This document shows positions 35,004-44,156 of a DNA stretch of 64,000 bases, piece after piece. The DNA lies in assembly GCF_004087835.1 (NCBI RefSeq), contig NZ_CP035119.1, forward strand, positions 186,001-250,000, read 5' to 3'. The notes under the pieces are model-generated. The model was given only the letters and a program-made list of their open reading frames with translations. It had not been told where the DNA came from and did not search any database. The position numbers and the translations under genes were made by a program. Position 1 is the stretch's first letter; every line of letters begins with the position of its first letter. This DNA is from Halorussus pelagicus. Lineage in GTDB: Archaea; Halobacteriota; Halobacteria; Halobacteriales; Haladaptataceae.

Positions 35004-36510
35004 CGCGCCCACCTCGAATCTGCGCACAGTGTTCGACAATCTTCCGCTGGGCAGCGTCGCCGGTCAGCTGACTCAGGAAGGTGAGACTCTGGATATGGTC
35101 GTCAACTTCGAGCGTCGCGGGACCGGTCTCCTCGGTATCGACCGACTCCACGTCGGCGAATCCGCTCACGAACGCCAGCAGCTCCTCCTCGACCGACTCG
35201 CTTATCCACCCGATGTCGTTGTAATACTCGATGGTTCGGACGGCGTCCTCGGGACCGAACTCGGTGACGAGGAACTCCAACCACTCCATCACCACGAGGT
35301 CCGAGACGTAGCCGTTGGGGAGCTGTGCGAGGTACGGCTTGCCGCCCCGACCCCTCGCGGGCGTGGCCGTCTCGGTCGTCGCGGGTTCGGTATCGGACGG
35401 TTCCTCGAACTCGAAATCACCGTCTTCGGGTTCGTCGGGAGTCGGATCGGTCTCGATAGCCGGTTCGGGGTCCGGCTCTGGCTCCGGTTCCGGCTCGCCC
35501 TCGGCTCCTTCCTCCTCCGCCCAGTCGGCGTCGCCCGACTCGTACTCCTCTTTGAGTTCCTCGAACGTCGAGCCACCGGCCTGTCCGCCTCCGTCATCGG
35601 TGTCGGTCTCAGTTTCGGTGTCGTCCATGGATGGTCCCTCGTCGTCGAGCGCCTCGTCGGGTGACTCGAAGCCGAGGTCGTCTGCCGCGTCGTCCTCGAA
35701 ATCGTCGGCGAACTCGTCGTCTGCCGCGTCGTCCTCGAAGTCGTCGGCGAACTCGTCGCCGTCTTCCATCTCGTCGTCCGCATCCTCGAACTCCTCGCCG
35801 CCCTCCTCCTCCTCAAAGTCATCCTCGAAGTCGTCGTCGAAGAAACTCTCGGCCTCGGCGTCGGCGACATCCTCGCTGAGGTCTTCGTCGTCTTCCTCCT
35901 CCTCTTCCTCGTCGAAGAGACCGAAGCCACCGCCGCCACCGCCCATGCCGCCACCACCGCCACCGCCCATACCGCCCTGCTGTACGTCGTCCACGAAGGG
36001 GTTGACGCCGCGAGTCACCATCTCGTAGATTTCGAGGAGTTTGCGGACGTTCTCCTCGGTCTCATCGACTTTCGAGGATATCTGTTCGTTCTCGCTCCGA
36101 ACCGTGCCGACCGTCGAGGAGATTTCGGCGACCTCGTTTTCCAGTTCGTCGATCCGGTTTTCGAGTTCTTGGGTCGGTCCGCTCCCGCCGCCACCGCCCA
36201 TGGCGAACTCGTCGTCACCGCCGCCACCGCCGTCGGCCCAGTCGTCCATCTCCCCGTCCATCCCCATTCCGTCGTCCATTCCCATCCCGTCGTCCATGCC
36301 GCCGAAGTCGTCGTCCATCTCCCCGCCCATCTCGCCACCCATATCGTCGCCCATACCGTCGCCGAAGAGGTCGTCATCGCCACCGTCGCCGTTGCCGTCA
36401 GCGTCGGCGCTCTCGCCCTCCTCTTCGTCCATGAAATCCATGATTCCCATGCCGACCAAGCCCGTCCCGAGGAGGTAGACGAACTGGTCGCTGAGACCGA
36501 TAAGTTTCAT
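34987..36510 (-). CDS. arlCE: Fused archaellum cytoplasmic-ring protein ArlCE
   Basis: 507 residues. N-terminal part: short hydrophobic segment, Met/Gly/Asp-rich repeats (DDGMGMDDGMGM), and a coiled coil with the ArlC-type LENRIDELENEVAEISSTVG. Middle: ~230 residues extremely rich in Asp/Glu with a Gly-rich patch. C-terminus: ArlD/E domain (PYLAQLPNGYVSDLVVMEWLEFLV ... NDIGWISESVEEELLAF). ArlC/D/E form the ring that binds CheF-CheY and switches rotation. No separate arlD is seen. ATG at 36510 preferred to TTG at 36519. Confidence 0.93.
   Translation of the reverse strand: MKLIGLSDQFVYLLGTGLVGMGIMDFMDEEEGESADADGNGDGGDDDLFGDGMGDDMGGEMGGEMDDDFGGMDDGMGMDDGMGMDGEMDDWADGGGGGDDEFAMGGGGGSGPTQELENRIDELENEVAEISSTVGTVRSENEQISSKVDETEENVRKLLEIYEMVTRGVNPFVDDVQQGGMGGGGGGGMGGGGGGFGLFDEEEEEEDDEDLSEDVADAEAESFFDDDFEDDFEEEEGGEEFEDADDEMEDGDEFADDFEDDAADDEFADDFEDDAADDLGFESPDEALDDEGPSMDDTETETDTDDGGGQAGGSTFEELKEEYESGDADWAEEEGAEGEPEPEPEPDPEPAIETDPTPDEPEDGDFEFEEPSDTEPATTETATPARGRGGKPYLAQLPNGYVSDLVVMEWLEFLVTEFGPEDAVRTIEYYNDIGWISESVEEELLAFVSGFADVESVDTEETGPATLEVDDHIQSLTFLSQLTGDAAQRKIVEHCAQIRGGRDGIQR
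35681..35758. repeat. 39-bp tandem duplication inside arlCE
   Basis: Two adjacent 39-bp units differing at one position, encoding the repeated acidic block DEFADDFEDDAAD within the ArlCE linker. In-frame, so it lengthens the linker by 13 residues per unit; a likely source of length variation between strains. Confidence 0.8.
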
Positions 36511-36534
36511 TATCGACAACAGCGAACTTCCAGC

Positions 36535-36570
36535 ACATTAATCTTCCCCCTGAGTTATCAGCGTTGATAC
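36535..36570 (-). promoter_or_regulatory. arlCE operon promoter: TATA box plus upstream palindrome
   Basis: Minus strand: GTATCA-ACGC-TGATAA (36570-36555), 11 bp, then GATTAATGT (36543-36535) as TATA box, 25-33 bp before the ATG at 36510. Same layout as at arlB and cheY. It would drive arlCE-F-G-H-I(-J). Confidence 0.65.
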
Positions 36571-36632
36571 TCGCCGTCTGACACTCAAAAAATCGGGACA
36601 GATGGCCGCTATGTGTCGTTTTCTCCGGACTT

Positions 36633-37457
36633 CTACTGGACGGATGTACTGTCCGTTTTCTTGTATATCCGGAGTCGTCGGGCCACCGGTTCGAAGGCTG
36701 GTTTGAGCGTGTCGGGAAGCGTCTCGGTCTTCCCGATGACGAGGTAGCCGCCCACCGACAGCGACTTCGAGACCGTCTCCAGAATCGGGAGTTTGTGTTC
36801 GGCGTCGATGTAGATAAACAGGTTGCGACAGACCACGAGGTCGAAGTCCGACTTCGGGTCGCCGTTGATGAGGTCGTGGCGCTCGAACGAGACGAGGTCC
36901 TTGACCGCGTCGGTCACGGCGAACTGATCCTCGTCGCGCTTGACGTACCGCTCGTACTCGTCGAGAGGGGCGAGTTGCTCGCCGATATCGGTCGTTCGGG
37001 TGTTCTCGTAGACGCCCTGTCGGGCCGCCGCCAGAATCTCGCGGTCGATGTCGGTCGCGGTTATCTCGACGTTCGCGTCCGCGACTTCGGGGTCGTCCAG
37101 CGCGAGCATCGACATCGAGTAGGGTTCTCGGCCGTCCGAGCAGGCCGCGCTCCAGAGCCGAATCCGGTCGTGCTCGGCCGAGAGCGCCCGGAGGACGGTC
37201 CGAACTTCCTCCCAGACTTCTGGGTTGCGGAAGAAGCTGGTGACGTTGACCGAGAAGGCGTCGAGGAGGGCTTCCTGTTCGCTCTCGTCGTCTCTCAGCA
37301 GGTCGAGATACTGGGCGTACCCCTCGGTGTCGCTCCGGCGCATCCGCGAGGAGACCCGCCGGTCGAGATACGAATCGTCGTAGTAGCTAGTGGCGAAGCC
37401 GAGTTCGGCTTCGACGTACTCCAACAGTCGGTCGAACGCTTCGTCGTCAGGTTTCAT
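36633..37457 (-). CDS. cheR: Chemotaxis methyltransferase CheR
   Basis: 274 residues. N-terminal helical domain ([21 protein letters not shown]) and SAM-binding methyltransferase domain: [61 protein letters not shown]. It methylates transducer glutamates. Its ATG overlaps the cheD stop (ATGA). Last gene of the che operon, 123 bp before arlCE. Confidence 0.96.
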   Translation of the reverse strand: MKPDDEAFDRLLEYVEAELGFATSYYDDSYLDRRVSSRMRRSDTEGYAQYLDLLRDDESEQEALLDAFSVNVTSFFRNPEVWEEVRTVLRALSAEHDRIRLWSAACSDGREPYSMSMLALDDPEVADANVEITATDIDREILAAARQGVYENTRTTDIGEQLAPLDEYERYVKRDEDQFAVTDAVKDLVSFERHDLINGDPKSDFDLVVCRNLFIYIDAEHKLPILETVSKSLSVGGYLVIGKTETLPDTLKPAFEPVARRLRIYKKTDSTSVQ

Positions 37458-37963
37458 AGATTCTTAACTCCCTGATGGGTACTCGACACTTTCAACGTCC
37501 ACGTCTCGGGGGTCAACTCCACCGAGCGCCCGTAGTCGCCGCCGACATCCTCGGCCACGACCGAGATGTCGCGGTCGGCGAGCGTGGCGTGAATTCGCTC
37601 GACGTTCCGTTCGCCGACGGCTTCGCTGATGCCAGAGAAATCGAACATCTGACTCCCGCCCGCGAGTTTGGCCTCGACGCGTTCGAGGTCGGCCCCTTCG
37701 TCTTCGAGTTCTGTCAACAGGACTTTGATGCCCTGTTCGACCGACTTGGCGGGCTTTCCCCGGTCGTCGTCGGGTGCGTCCGGGAGCATGACGTGAGCCA
37801 ACCCGGCGACGGCAGCGGTCGGGTCCGCAAGCGCGATGCCGACACAGGAGCCGAGTCCGCTGGTCGTGAGTCGGGTGTCGCCGCTGGCGACCGCGAACTC
37901 TGCGACGCCGACCCGCGTTCGTTCGGGCGATTCGTCGGTAAACGGTGTTCGTTCCGCGGTCAT
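37454..37963 (-). CDS. cheD: Chemoreceptor glutamine deamidase CheD
   Basis: 169 residues. [31 protein letters not shown] contains the catalytic Cys in GLGSCVG, followed by [10 protein letters not shown] with the catalytic His; [13 protein letters not shown] and [14 protein letters not shown] are conserved. It deamidates transducer Gln residues and binds CheC. Two consecutive ATGs (37966 and 37963) are possible starts. Overlaps the cheC stop and the cheR start. Confidence 0.95.
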   Translation of the reverse strand: MTAERTPFTDESPERTRVGVAEFAVASGDTRLTTSGLGSCVGIALADPTAAVAGLAHVMLPDAPDDDRGKPAKSVEQGIKVLLTELEDEGADLERVEAKLAGGSQMFDFSGISEAVGERNVERIHATLADRDISVVAEDVGGDYGRSVELTPETWTLKVSSTHQGVKNL

Positions 37964-39135
37964 CATAGCGACCCTGCCTTCGTCGTCCGTTCGGCCGTCG
38001 CGTCCGGGTCGAGGTCGTCCAGCACGGTTCTGAGGTCCGTCTCGTCCGGAAGCGCGTATATTTCGCAGTCGAACTCAGTGTCGTCGGCCCGAAGCGTCGC
38101 GTCGAAGAGGAACGCGAACGCCTGTTTGCGACCGAGGCGCGCGACGACCGACTCGGCGACTGCGGGACCCACGTCGTGGACGAACTGGGGCGGCGAGATG
38201 TCGATACTCGCGTCGAGGACGTTCGCCCATCCGTCGATGAAACTGCTGGTCATCACGTTGCCGATTTCCTCCATCGCGGACTTGGCCTGCCCCTCGAACG
38301 CCGTCACCTCGTCGGTACCGGGAACGAGCGATGCGACCACCTCGCGGGCTGACGGTTCGTCGAACAGCACGAGGACGTACCCGCCGAGCGGGTTGTTGGT
38401 TTCGAGGACGACGCCGACGTAGGGTCGGTAGTCCAACTCCGCGGGAACGTCTTCGACGGGGACGAAACTCAGCGACGTGATATCGACGCCTGTGGCGATG
38501 CCGGTCATCGCCGAGACGCTCTCGGAAGCGGTCGCCGCGCCGGACTTGGCCATCTCGCGGAGCGCCGTCAGCTTCTCGACGGAGATGGGGTCGTCGCCCC
38601 CCGATAGCATCTCTTCCATCGAGGAGCGGTCGGGGAACATGTGAAACTCCACGTCCAACTCCTCGCCGACCGCGCTGACCTGACTCCGGAAGACGAACGC
38701 ACGGTCGCGCTCGAATCCGGCCGTGTCGAGCAGTTCCTCGCCGGTCCCTTCGACGTACTCGGGCGGTGCGATGTCGATGGTCGCGTCGAGTTGGTCGGCC
38801 CACCCCTCCACGAACCCGCTGGTCACGATGTTGCCGACCTCCGCGATAGCGCTCTCCTCGACGCCGTCGCCCGGCAGGAGCGTGTCCAACAGGACTTCGA
38901 CGGCCTCCGGCGAAAACGAGAGGAGACTCGTTCCGTCGATGCCGCCCTCGAAGTCGATGGCGACGCCGACCCGCCGGTCGTGTCGCGCGAGGTCTGCCGC
39001 CGACGCCAACGTCACCTCGGTCACGTCTACCGCGGTCTCGATGCCGGTCATCCCGGTGAGATTCTCCGCCGCCCGCTCGGCACCCGCTTGGGCGGTGCGG
39101 TTGAACGTTCCCAGTGATTCGATGTCGACGTTCAT
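37963..39135 (-). CDS. cheC: CheC-type phosphatase with two CheC modules
   Basis: 390 residues made of two tandem CheC-like modules. Each has the phosphatase-type signature E-x2-N with a following PP: AEVGNIVTSGFVEGWADQLD in the first and EEIGNVMTSSFIDGWANVLD in the second, so both may be active on CheY-P. The usual CheC is about 200 residues. Start 22 bp after the single-module CheC gene stop. Confidence 0.92.
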   Translation of the reverse strand: MNVDIESLGTFNRTAQAGAERAAENLTGMTGIETAVDVTEVTLASAADLARHDRRVGVAIDFEGGIDGTSLLSFSPEAVEVLLDTLLPGDGVEESAIAEVGNIVTSGFVEGWADQLDATIDIAPPEYVEGTGEELLDTAGFERDRAFVFRSQVSAVGEELDVEFHMFPDRSSMEEMLSGGDDPISVEKLTALREMAKSGAATASESVSAMTGIATGVDITSLSFVPVEDVPAELDYRPYVGVVLETNNPLGGYVLVLFDEPSAREVVASLVPGTDEVTAFEGQAKSAMEEIGNVMTSSFIDGWANVLDASIDISPPQFVHDVGPAVAESVVARLGRKQAFAFLFDATLRADDTEFDCEIYALPDETDLRTVLDDLDPDATAERTTKAGSL

Positions 39136-39157
39136 AGTTCTGACCTCGGGGCAGTCC

Positions 39158-39772
39158 TCATATATCTATCTGCTGCATCAGCGAGACGAGCTCTTCCAGT
39201 TCGGGGAACGTGTACACCTTGACCTCCACGTTGGCCTCCCTCGCGTGGACCCGAGAGTCGAAGACGAGCGCCATCTCGTCGGGACTCGGCGCGATGAGGT
39301 TCTCGACCATCTTCGAACCCGGCCCGTAGGTGAACTTCGGCGTCGAGATGTCGATGGTCGTGTCCAACACGTTGGCCCACCCGTCGATGAAGCCGCTGGT
39401 CATGATGTTGCCGATCTCCTGCACCGCGGACCGCTCCATGTCCGAAAAGCCCTTCGAGGAGGGGTCGGCGCTGCCGGGGAGCATCCCCGTAGCGAGTTTC
39501 TTCGCGCTGCTCGCGCTGAACAGGAACAGGATGTAGCCGTAGGGCGGTTCCACGAGTTCGATGTGGGTGCCGACCTGCTTCTCGTGGCCGACGTGGGTCT
39601 TGATGTCCTCGATGTCGAGGAAGTTGATCTTCGTGATCTCCATCTCGGTCTCCATGCCCGTCATCTGGTTGAGATGGTTGGCGACCGTGTTCGCGCCCTC
39701 CTTGGCCATCTGGTTGAACAGGTTCAGTTTTCGTATATCGATGTGCAAGTTTCTATCGTCACCTCGGCTCAT
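39158..39772 (-). CDS. cheC: Single-module CheC phosphatase
   Basis: 204 residues: LFNQMAKEGANTVANHLNQMTG, then QEIGNIMTSGFIDGWANVLD with the E-x2-N motif and ISTPKF, then RVHAREANVEVKVYTFPE. One CheC module; dephosphorylates CheY-P and binds CheD. 13 bp after cheA. An alternative start a few residues downstream is possible because the first ~8 residues are weakly conserved. Confidence 0.94.
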   Translation of the reverse strand: MSRGDDRNLHIDIRKLNLFNQMAKEGANTVANHLNQMTGMETEMEITKINFLDIEDIKTHVGHEKQVGTHIELVEPPYGYILFLFSASSAKKLATGMLPGSADPSSKGFSDMERSAVQEIGNIMTSGFIDGWANVLDTTIDISTPKFTYGPGSKMVENLIAPSPDEMALVFDSRVHAREANVEVKVYTFPELEELVSLMQQIDI

Positions 39773-39785
39773 ATCTCGTCACCTC

Positions 39786-41960
39786 TCAAAGTGTCTCCAC
39801 GTCTAGAATCGTCACTACGTCGCCCTCGCCGAGGACCGCGGCACCCGACAGTCCGGGGATGCCGCTGAGGATGCCCTCGAACGGTTTGACGACGACCTCT
39901 TCTTGTCGGCTCACGGCGTCGCAGTGGATGGCGACCTTCCGCTCGGACTCCTTGACCCGAACGAGCATGCCGTCGCCGTTCTTGGTCTCGCCAGGCACGC
40001 CGAGCGCGTCACCGAGTCGCACGAGGGGGTAGACCGTGTCGTCGTGCGTGACGACTTCCTCGCCCTCGACGGTCTGTACGTCCTCCATCCGGCGAATCTC
40101 ATCGACGTTCTTGATGGGGACGCCGTACTCCTCGTCGCCCGACTGGACGAAGAGGACCTTCACGATGGCGACCGTGACGGGCAGCGAGAGGCTGATAGTC
40201 GTGCCCTCGCCGGACGTGCTGTCCACGCGAATCTCACCGTCGAGTCGGGAGACGGTGTCTTGGACCACGTCCATCCCGACTCCGCGACCGCTCACGTCGG
40301 TCACCTCGTCGTTGGTCGAGAACCCGGCGTGGAAGACCAACTTCTGGGCCTCCTCCTCGCTGAGTGCATCGACCTCCTCGCGGGACATGACGCCCTTCTC
40401 GACGGCCTTCGTCCGGATGCCGTCGGCGTCGATGCCCTGTCCGTCGTCCTCGACCTCGATGGTCACTCGGTCGCGCTCGCGGAACCCGCGGAGTCGAATC
40501 GTCCCCTCGCGGGACTTGCCCGCGGCCTCGCGCTCCTCGGGAGGTTCGATGCCGTGGTCCACCGCGTTCCGAAGCAGATGCATCAGCGGGTCGCTGATTT
40601 CGTCGAGGATGGTGCGGTCCAACTCGATGTCGGTCCCCTCCATCCGGAAGTCAACCTCCTTCTCCTGCTCGCGCGCGAGGTCCCGGACGAGTCGCGGGAA
40701 CTTGTTGACCACCTTCTTGAGCGGGACTAGCCGCATGTCCATCACGGTGTCCTGCAAGCTGGAGGTTATCTTGTCCAACTCGTCTAAGTGGTCCTCGGCG
40801 CTGTCGAGTTGGGCCTGCTCGACCGACCGCCGAAGCTTGATTCGGCTGGTCACGAGCTGTTCGACCTGCCCGTGGAGGTCGTCCAGTTGGTCCACGTCCA
40901 CGCGGACCGACTGAATCTCCTCTATTTCCTCGGCGTCGGAACTGTCCGACCCCGAGGAGGACGATGACGAAGACGACGAGGACGAACCGCTGTCGTCGCT
41001 CTCCTCGGAGCCACCGTCGTCGGCGTCCGCCTCGGCTGTCTCGGCCACGTCGGCGGAGTCGTCGCTCGCGTCGTTGGCGTCCGAACCGGACGCCGACGAC
41101 CCTGAGTCGGCTTCGACCGTCTCGTCGGGCGAACCGCCGGATTCGCTCGCGTCGGAAGCGGCGTCCGTTTCGTCGGGCGCGTCGCTCCCGCTGGCCGCGC
41201 CCGCCGCGTCGATTTCCTCGGCGTCGAGCGCGGTCACGGTCCCGCCGGTTATCTTGCCGACCGAGGCGACGGCCGACTCCACCTCGCCCGCGTCGTCGGC
41301 CGAGACGAAGGCGTCGAAGCCGTCCTCGTACTCGCCGTCGTTGACCGCGTCCACGTCGGGGACGGTCCCGAGCAGGTCGATACCCTCGTTCAGTCCTTCG
41401 AGCGCGAACATGCCATCGACGCCCTTCATCTGGGGGTCGCCCATGTCCACGTCGATGTGGAAGAGTTCGCCGTCGGCGTTCGAGAGCGCCGCGGGGTCGT
41501 CGAGTTCCTCGACCGGAATTTCGGCGAGCGACGCGTCGGCGTCGCTCTCGCCGTCGGTTTCCTCGCTCTCGGCGTCACCCTCCTCGTCGCCCTCGATGAC
41601 GCTCCGGATGTCGGCGATGATGTCGTCGGGGTCGATGTTCGATTCGCCGTCCTCCTCGATTTGGCCGAGCGCGTGGTCTATCTCATCGACGCCCGCGAAC
41701 ACGAGGTCCATGACCTCGGGCGTGACCTCCATCCGGCCCTGCCGAATCTCGTCGAGCAAGTCCTCGATGGCGTGCGCGAGGTCGCTCTCGTCCTGAAAGC
41801 CCATCGCGCCGAAGTTACCCTTCAGCGTGTGGGCCGTCCGGAAGATGGAGTCCATCGCGGCCTCGTTGCTCGGGTCGTCTTCCAGTTCGAGCAGGGAGTT
41901 GTTCAACTCCGTGACGTTCTCTTCGCTCTCACGTATGAAATCCTGAATGTAGTCTTCCAT
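39786..41960 (-). CDS. cheA: Chemotaxis histidine kinase CheA
   Basis: 724 residues. P1 Hpt domain with phospho-His44 in FRTAHTLKGNFGAMGF; P2-like CheY-binding region and an Asp/Ser-rich low-complexity linker including a run of Ser (SSSSSSSSSSS); P3 dimerisation (VDQLDDLHGQVEQLVTSR); P4 ATPase (LLRNAVDHGIEPPEER, VEDDGQGID, GRGVGMDVV); P5 CheW-like C-terminus (SGDEEYGVPIKNVDEI). Six bp after cheB; central kinase of the operon. Confidence 0.97.
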   Translation of the reverse strand: MEDYIQDFIRESEENVTELNNSLLELEDDPSNEAAMDSIFRTAHTLKGNFGAMGFQDESDLAHAIEDLLDEIRQGRMEVTPEVMDLVFAGVDEIDHALGQIEEDGESNIDPDDIIADIRSVIEGDEEGDAESEETDGESDADASLAEIPVEELDDPAALSNADGELFHIDVDMGDPQMKGVDGMFALEGLNEGIDLLGTVPDVDAVNDGEYEDGFDAFVSADDAGEVESAVASVGKITGGTVTALDAEEIDAAGAASGSDAPDETDAASDASESGGSPDETVEADSGSSASGSDANDASDDSADVAETAEADADDGGSEESDDSGSSSSSSSSSSSGSDSSDAEEIEEIQSVRVDVDQLDDLHGQVEQLVTSRIKLRRSVEQAQLDSAEDHLDELDKITSSLQDTVMDMRLVPLKKVVNKFPRLVRDLAREQEKEVDFRMEGTDIELDRTILDEISDPLMHLLRNAVDHGIEPPEEREAAGKSREGTIRLRGFRERDRVTIEVEDDGQGIDADGIRTKAVEKGVMSREEVDALSEEEAQKLVFHAGFSTNDEVTDVSGRGVGMDVVQDTVSRLDGEIRVDSTSGEGTTISLSLPVTVAIVKVLFVQSGDEEYGVPIKNVDEIRRMEDVQTVEGEEVVTHDDTVYPLVRLGDALGVPGETKNGDGMLVRVKESERKVAIHCDAVSRQEEVVVKPFEGILSGIPGLSGAAVLGEGDVVTILDVETL

Positions 41961-41966
41961 ATCGGT

Positions 41967-43007
41967 TCACCTGTTGTCTCGTATCGTGTCGAGAATCGCC
42001 TTGCCCATCTCGTCGGCCGAATGCACGCCGTCCACGCATCCGGTCTCGATTGCGCGGGCCGGAATGCCGAACACCGAACAGCTCTCCTCGTCCTGCGCGA
42101 GCGTGGCACCGCCAGCACCGGCGATGGCTTCGATTCCCTTCGCGCCGTCCGAACCCATGCCGGTGAGGACGACGCCGGTCAGCGGCCCGTCAACCGTCTC
42201 AGCGGCCGTCTCCATCGTCACGTCGATTGCCGGGCGGACGCCGTGGAGCGGTTCGTCCTGCGTCAGGCGCAGGCGCAGCCGACCGTTACCGTAGCCCGCG
42301 ACCGCCATGTGGTAGTCGCCCTTCGCCACGACGGCCTCGCCCCCGCCGATGCGGATGCCGTCCTCGGCCTCCCGAACGTCGTACTCGCTCCGGCGGTCCA
42401 GTCGCTCGGCGAACCGACCGGTGAAGCCGTCGGGCATGTGCTGGACGACCAGCACCCGGAAGTCGGCCTCCCGCGGCAGACTCGACAGCACGCGCTCGAC
42501 CACTCGCGGGCCACCCGTCGAGGCTCCGACGACGAGCGTCGGGTTCTCGACGTAGCCGTGGTCGGTGTCGAGCGTGTCGGAACTCGACGTGTCCACGTCC
42601 TCAACGGAGTCGGGGTCGGCCCGCGTCGCCGACTCGGCTTTCTCGACCAGTGCGTCGCCGTGGGCCGAAATCTCGGTCGAGACCTCGCCGCCCGGTTTGG
42701 CGAGGAAGTCAACCGCACCCTTTTCGAGCGCCTCGAAAGTCGCCTCCGCGCCGTCTTCTGTGTGGGCCGACAGCATCAGAATCGGGGTCGGATTCGTCGC
42801 CATAATCTCTTCGACGGCCTCGATGCCGTTCATCTGGGGCATCTCCACGTCCATCGTCACCACGTCCGGGTCGTGGGTGGCGACGGCTTCGACGCCCTCT
42901 CTGCCGTTGTTGGCCTGCGCGACGACTTCGATGCCGCCGTCTTCGAGGATATCAGAGATAACGGTCCGCATGAAATGGGAGTCGTCCACGACGACTGCCC
43001 GCGTCAT
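41967..43007 (-). CDS. cheB: Chemotaxis methylesterase/response regulator CheB
   Basis: 346 residues. Receiver domain with phospho-Asp53 (VTMDVEMPQMNG) and Lys in LAKPGG; linker ~120-155; methylesterase domain with catalytic Ser163 (VVGASTGGP), His190 (LVVQHMPDG) and Asp287 (TGMGSDG). ATGA overlap with the cheY stop. Confidence 0.97.
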   Translation of the reverse strand: MTRAVVVDDSHFMRTVISDILEDGGIEVVAQANNGREGVEAVATHDPDVVTMDVEMPQMNGIEAVEEIMATNPTPILMLSAHTEDGAEATFEALEKGAVDFLAKPGGEVSTEISAHGDALVEKAESATRADPDSVEDVDTSSSDTLDTDHGYVENPTLVVGASTGGPRVVERVLSSLPREADFRVLVVQHMPDGFTGRFAERLDRRSEYDVREAEDGIRIGGGEAVVAKGDYHMAVAGYGNGRLRLRLTQDEPLHGVRPAIDVTMETAAETVDGPLTGVVLTGMGSDGAKGIEAIAGAGGATLAQDEESCSVFGIPARAIETGCVDGVHSADEMGKAILDTIRDNR

Positions 43008-43366
43008 GCTGAGATAACGTCCTCGATGGCGTCCATCACACTGGGTTTCTGGAAGGGTTTGGTGATGTAGCCGTCAGCGCCCGCCTTGATGGCGGCCTTC
43101 ATTTTCTCTTCCTGTCCGATACTGGTACACATAATGATGTTCGAGTCGGGGTTCTCTTCTTTGATTTCGGAGGTCGCCTCGATACCGTCGCGGATGGGCA
43201 TCACGATGTCCATCATCACGAGGTTCGGACTGTGTTCCTCGTAGAGTTCGATTGCCTCGACGCCGTTCTCGGCCTCGCCAGCGATTTCGAACTCCTCTTC
43301 CAGTATCTCCCGAAGTAGATTCCGCATAAATTCGGAGTCGTCTACGATGAGTACGTTCTTAGCCAT
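43004..43366 (-). CDS. cheY: Chemotaxis response regulator CheY
   Basis: 120 residues, single receiver domain: acidic pair Asp9/Asp10, phospho-Asp53 (VMMDIVMP), Ser82 region and Lys103 (GYITKPF). In archaea CheY-P acts on ArlCE through CheF. ATG at 43366 preferred; upstream residues are not part of the fold. First gene of the che operon; promoter element at 43402-43438. Confidence 0.97.
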   Translation of the reverse strand: MAKNVLIVDDSEFMRNLLREILEEEFEIAGEAENGVEAIELYEEHSPNLVMMDIVMPIRDGIEATSEIKEENPDSNIIMCTSIGQEEKMKAAIKAGADGYITKPFQKPSVMDAIEDVISA

Positions 43367-43401
43367 GCGATAGTCACCAAGGGGTTGATTTGAAACGGGG
43401 T

Positions 43402-43438
43402 GAAATAAATTCTCCCCTCTGATTATCACGATTGATGC
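43402..43438 (-). promoter_or_regulatory. cheY operon promoter: TATA box plus upstream palindrome
   Basis: Minus strand: GCATCA-ATCG-TGATAA (43438-43423), 10 bp, then GAATTTATTTC (43412-43402) as TATA box, about 36-46 bp before the ATG at 43366, leaving a short leader. Same layout as at arlB and arlCE. Confidence 0.65.
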
Positions 43439-43477
43439 TGATTCCGTGGCGTTTTCGACGGAAGGAACTGTCCCGAT

Positions 43478-44005
43478 TCATTTCAGCTGATCTATTATCG
43501 CGTCGATATCTATCCAGACAACGAGGTCGAGTCCGTCGCCGTTGGGCTTGCGAATGATGCCCCGCGAGACCTGTTCTTCGATGCCCCGCGTTTCGAGGTC
43601 CGAGAGGTCGTCGTCGGTGTCGATTTTGCTCTCGGGGTAGGTCGTGACCTCCAGCACCTCGTCAACCCGGATGCCGATTTTCTGCTTGTCGTCGGCCCGG
43701 TCCAACACGAGGACGTTCTGTTCCTCGCGCGTCGGTTGGTCGCCGTCGATGCCGAGGAACGTCCGGGGATTGATGATGGCGGTGGTCTCGCCCCGAAGGT
43801 CCATCACGCCGTCGATGGAGTCGGGCGTCCGGGGGATGCGCGTCACCTTCTTTATTTCCACGATGCTATCGACTTCCTCGATGTCGATAGCGCAGTAGTC
43901 CTCGCCGAGGCGGAACTCTACGACCTGTCGCGTCGGTCCCTCGGCGACCTCTGGCGAGTCGGTCTCGTCGGTTCCGTCACTAGCGTCGGTCTCCTGAACC
44001 TCCAT
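43478..44005 (-). CDS. cheW: Chemotaxis coupling protein CheW (copy 2)
   Basis: 175 residues, a CheW domain after an acidic ~20-residue N-terminus: VVEFRLGEDYCAIDIEEVDSIV, DGVMDLRGETTAIINPRTFL, SRGIIRKPNGDGLDLVVWID. ATG at 44005 preferred over 44026 because TTTTACA (about 44039-44045, minus) is the likely TATA box, placing the transcript start between them. A single TTATCA half-site lies at 44072-44067. 111 bp upstream of cheY, transcribed the same way but with its own promoter. Confidence 0.93.
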   Translation of the reverse strand: MEVQETDASDGTDETDSPEVAEGPTRQVVEFRLGEDYCAIDIEEVDSIVEIKKVTRIPRTPDSIDGVMDLRGETTAIINPRTFLGIDGDQPTREEQNVLVLDRADDKQKIGIRVDEVLEVTTYPESKIDTDDDLSDLETRGIEEQVSRGIIRKPNGDGLDLVVWIDIDAIIDQLK

Positions 44006-44156
44006 AGCAGTCTCTAATATGAACATCGAACCCTAGCATGTAAAACCCACCCTCGTCTCTCGGATTTGATAATCGGCCGCGAGACGACGACGGGAGTCTC
44101 GCGCCGTCGCGGCGCGCAGGAGAAACCTACTTGTCACAGGAGTGTAATGACGGCGT

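Noticed and set aside
44067-44072. TTATCA upstream of the second cheW gene as a full motility element
   Set aside because: The second half-site is absent (CGAGAG) and spacing to the TATA box is 21 bp.
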